Shown here one piece after another: positions 5,175 through 5,300 of a stretch of 5,300 nt of DNA. The position numbers and the translations under genes were made by a program. The notes beneath the pieces are model-generated. The model was not told the DNA's origin, made no database searches, and worked only from the letters and a program-made list of their open reading frames with translations. The first letter of the stretch is position 1, and each line of letters begins with the position of its first letter. Source of the DNA: Cytophagales bacterium (GTDB lineage Bacteria; Bacteroidota; Bacteroidia; Cytophagales; Amoebophilaceae); NCBI GenBank assembly GCA_022360235.1, contig JAKSDE010000499.1, positions 1-5,300 on the forward strand, read 5' to 3'.

Positions 5175-5300
5175 GTGTGACACGAAGCGCCATTAGGAGA
5201 GCGCTCATATAACCAGATAGGGCCGCGTCTATGCCCTATTGCCAACTGGACGGTGCGAAACGGGCAACTGTTTGGTGCGAAGCCTCCAGTAAAGCCCAAC
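5175..5300 (+). mobile_element. Probable 5' end of a group II intron (domain I), cut by window edge
   Basis: The segment begins with GTGTGACACG, which fits the group II intron 5' boundary GUGYG. It then folds well: AGCGC/GCGCT (5186-5190 with 5201-5205), and a long composite stem in which CCAGATAGGGC (5213-5223) pairs with GCCCTAT (5233-5239) and, after a 6-nt bulge, CTGG (5246-5249). The string CCAGATAGGG also occurs near the 5' end of some bacterial group II introns such as Ll.LtrB, as far as I recall. By hand count, G+C is 67 of 120 in 5181-5300, clearly above the roughly 37-43% of samples from nuoN. No protein-coding frame explains the segment. If correct, the rest of the ribozyme and a reverse transcriptase/maturase gene should follow on the plus strand beyond the window, and the element sits intergenically, downstream of nuoN. 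Alternatives are another structured RNA or repeat element. Confidence 0.55.
5241..5281 (+). repeat. Imperfect 19-nt direct repeat with 22-nt period
   Basis: Two units, 5241-5259 and 5263-5281, agree at 15 of 19 positions; both contain CAACTG and end in GGTGCGAA. They lie inside the putative intron and probably reflect duplicated stem-loop elements of its domain I. The repeat itself is directly visible; the structural reading is inference. Confidence 0.6.

Noticed and set aside
5217..5239. ATAGGGC/GCCCTAT hairpin as a nuoN terminator
   Set aside because: It is 200 nt after the stop, lacks a U run, and fits better as a stem of the putative group II intron.
5175..5300. CRISPR array or tRNA/rRNA gene in the GC-rich right end
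   Set aside because: The only repeat has two imperfect units with a 3-nt gap, no spacers, and there is no cloverleaf or recognisable rRNA motif.

Overview
The window looks like chromosomal DNA from a low-GC member of the Bacteroidota, probably a Cytophagia/Sphingobacteriia-type lineage. The evidence is the Bacteroidota form of the CcmC and CcmD-family proteins, A/T-rich start regions without Shine-Dalgarno sequences, and candidate promoters of the TAnnTTTG type in three intergenic gaps. The species cannot be named from this sequence.

Layout. Positions 3215 to 1032 on the minus strand hold a compact cytochrome c maturation (Ccm, System I) operon in the order ccmB-ccmC-ccmD-like-ccmE. ccmB and ccmC overlap, ccmC and ccmD are 3 nt apart, and ccmD and ccmE are 85 nt apart. 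After a 184-nt gap comes a minus-strand gene (848-144) for a secreted, membrane-anchored protein with a TPM-like (TLP18.3/Psb32/MOLO-1) domain. Divergent from ccmB, across a 251-nt intergenic region, a stand-alone nuoN (3467-5017, plus strand) encodes the NADH:quinone oxidoreductase subunit N. Downstream of nuoN lie a heptanucleotide tandem repeat, about 120 nt without a convincing gene, and from about 5175 to the window edge a GC-richer, strongly foldable segment that resembles the 5' end of a group II intron.

How the genes work together. CcmB and CcmC are membrane parts of the heme-delivery machinery that loads heme onto the periplasmic chaperone CcmE; the small CcmD-like protein probably stabilises the CcmC/CcmE complex. 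CcmA, CcmF, CcmG and CcmH are not in the window, so the system must be completed elsewhere. NuoN is one of the proton-pumping antiporter-like subunits of Complex I. The window therefore groups respiratory-chain functions (cytochrome c assembly and Complex I), but the genes are divergently transcribed and detached from their usual partners.

Most notable points: CcmE carries a CxxxY heme-attachment motif instead of the classical His motif; CcmC has a modified WWD motif; NuoN has alanine in place of the conserved TM5 glutamate; nuoN is separated from the other nuo genes; and a probable group II intron begins at the right edge. I did not find convincing evidence of an entirely new system.
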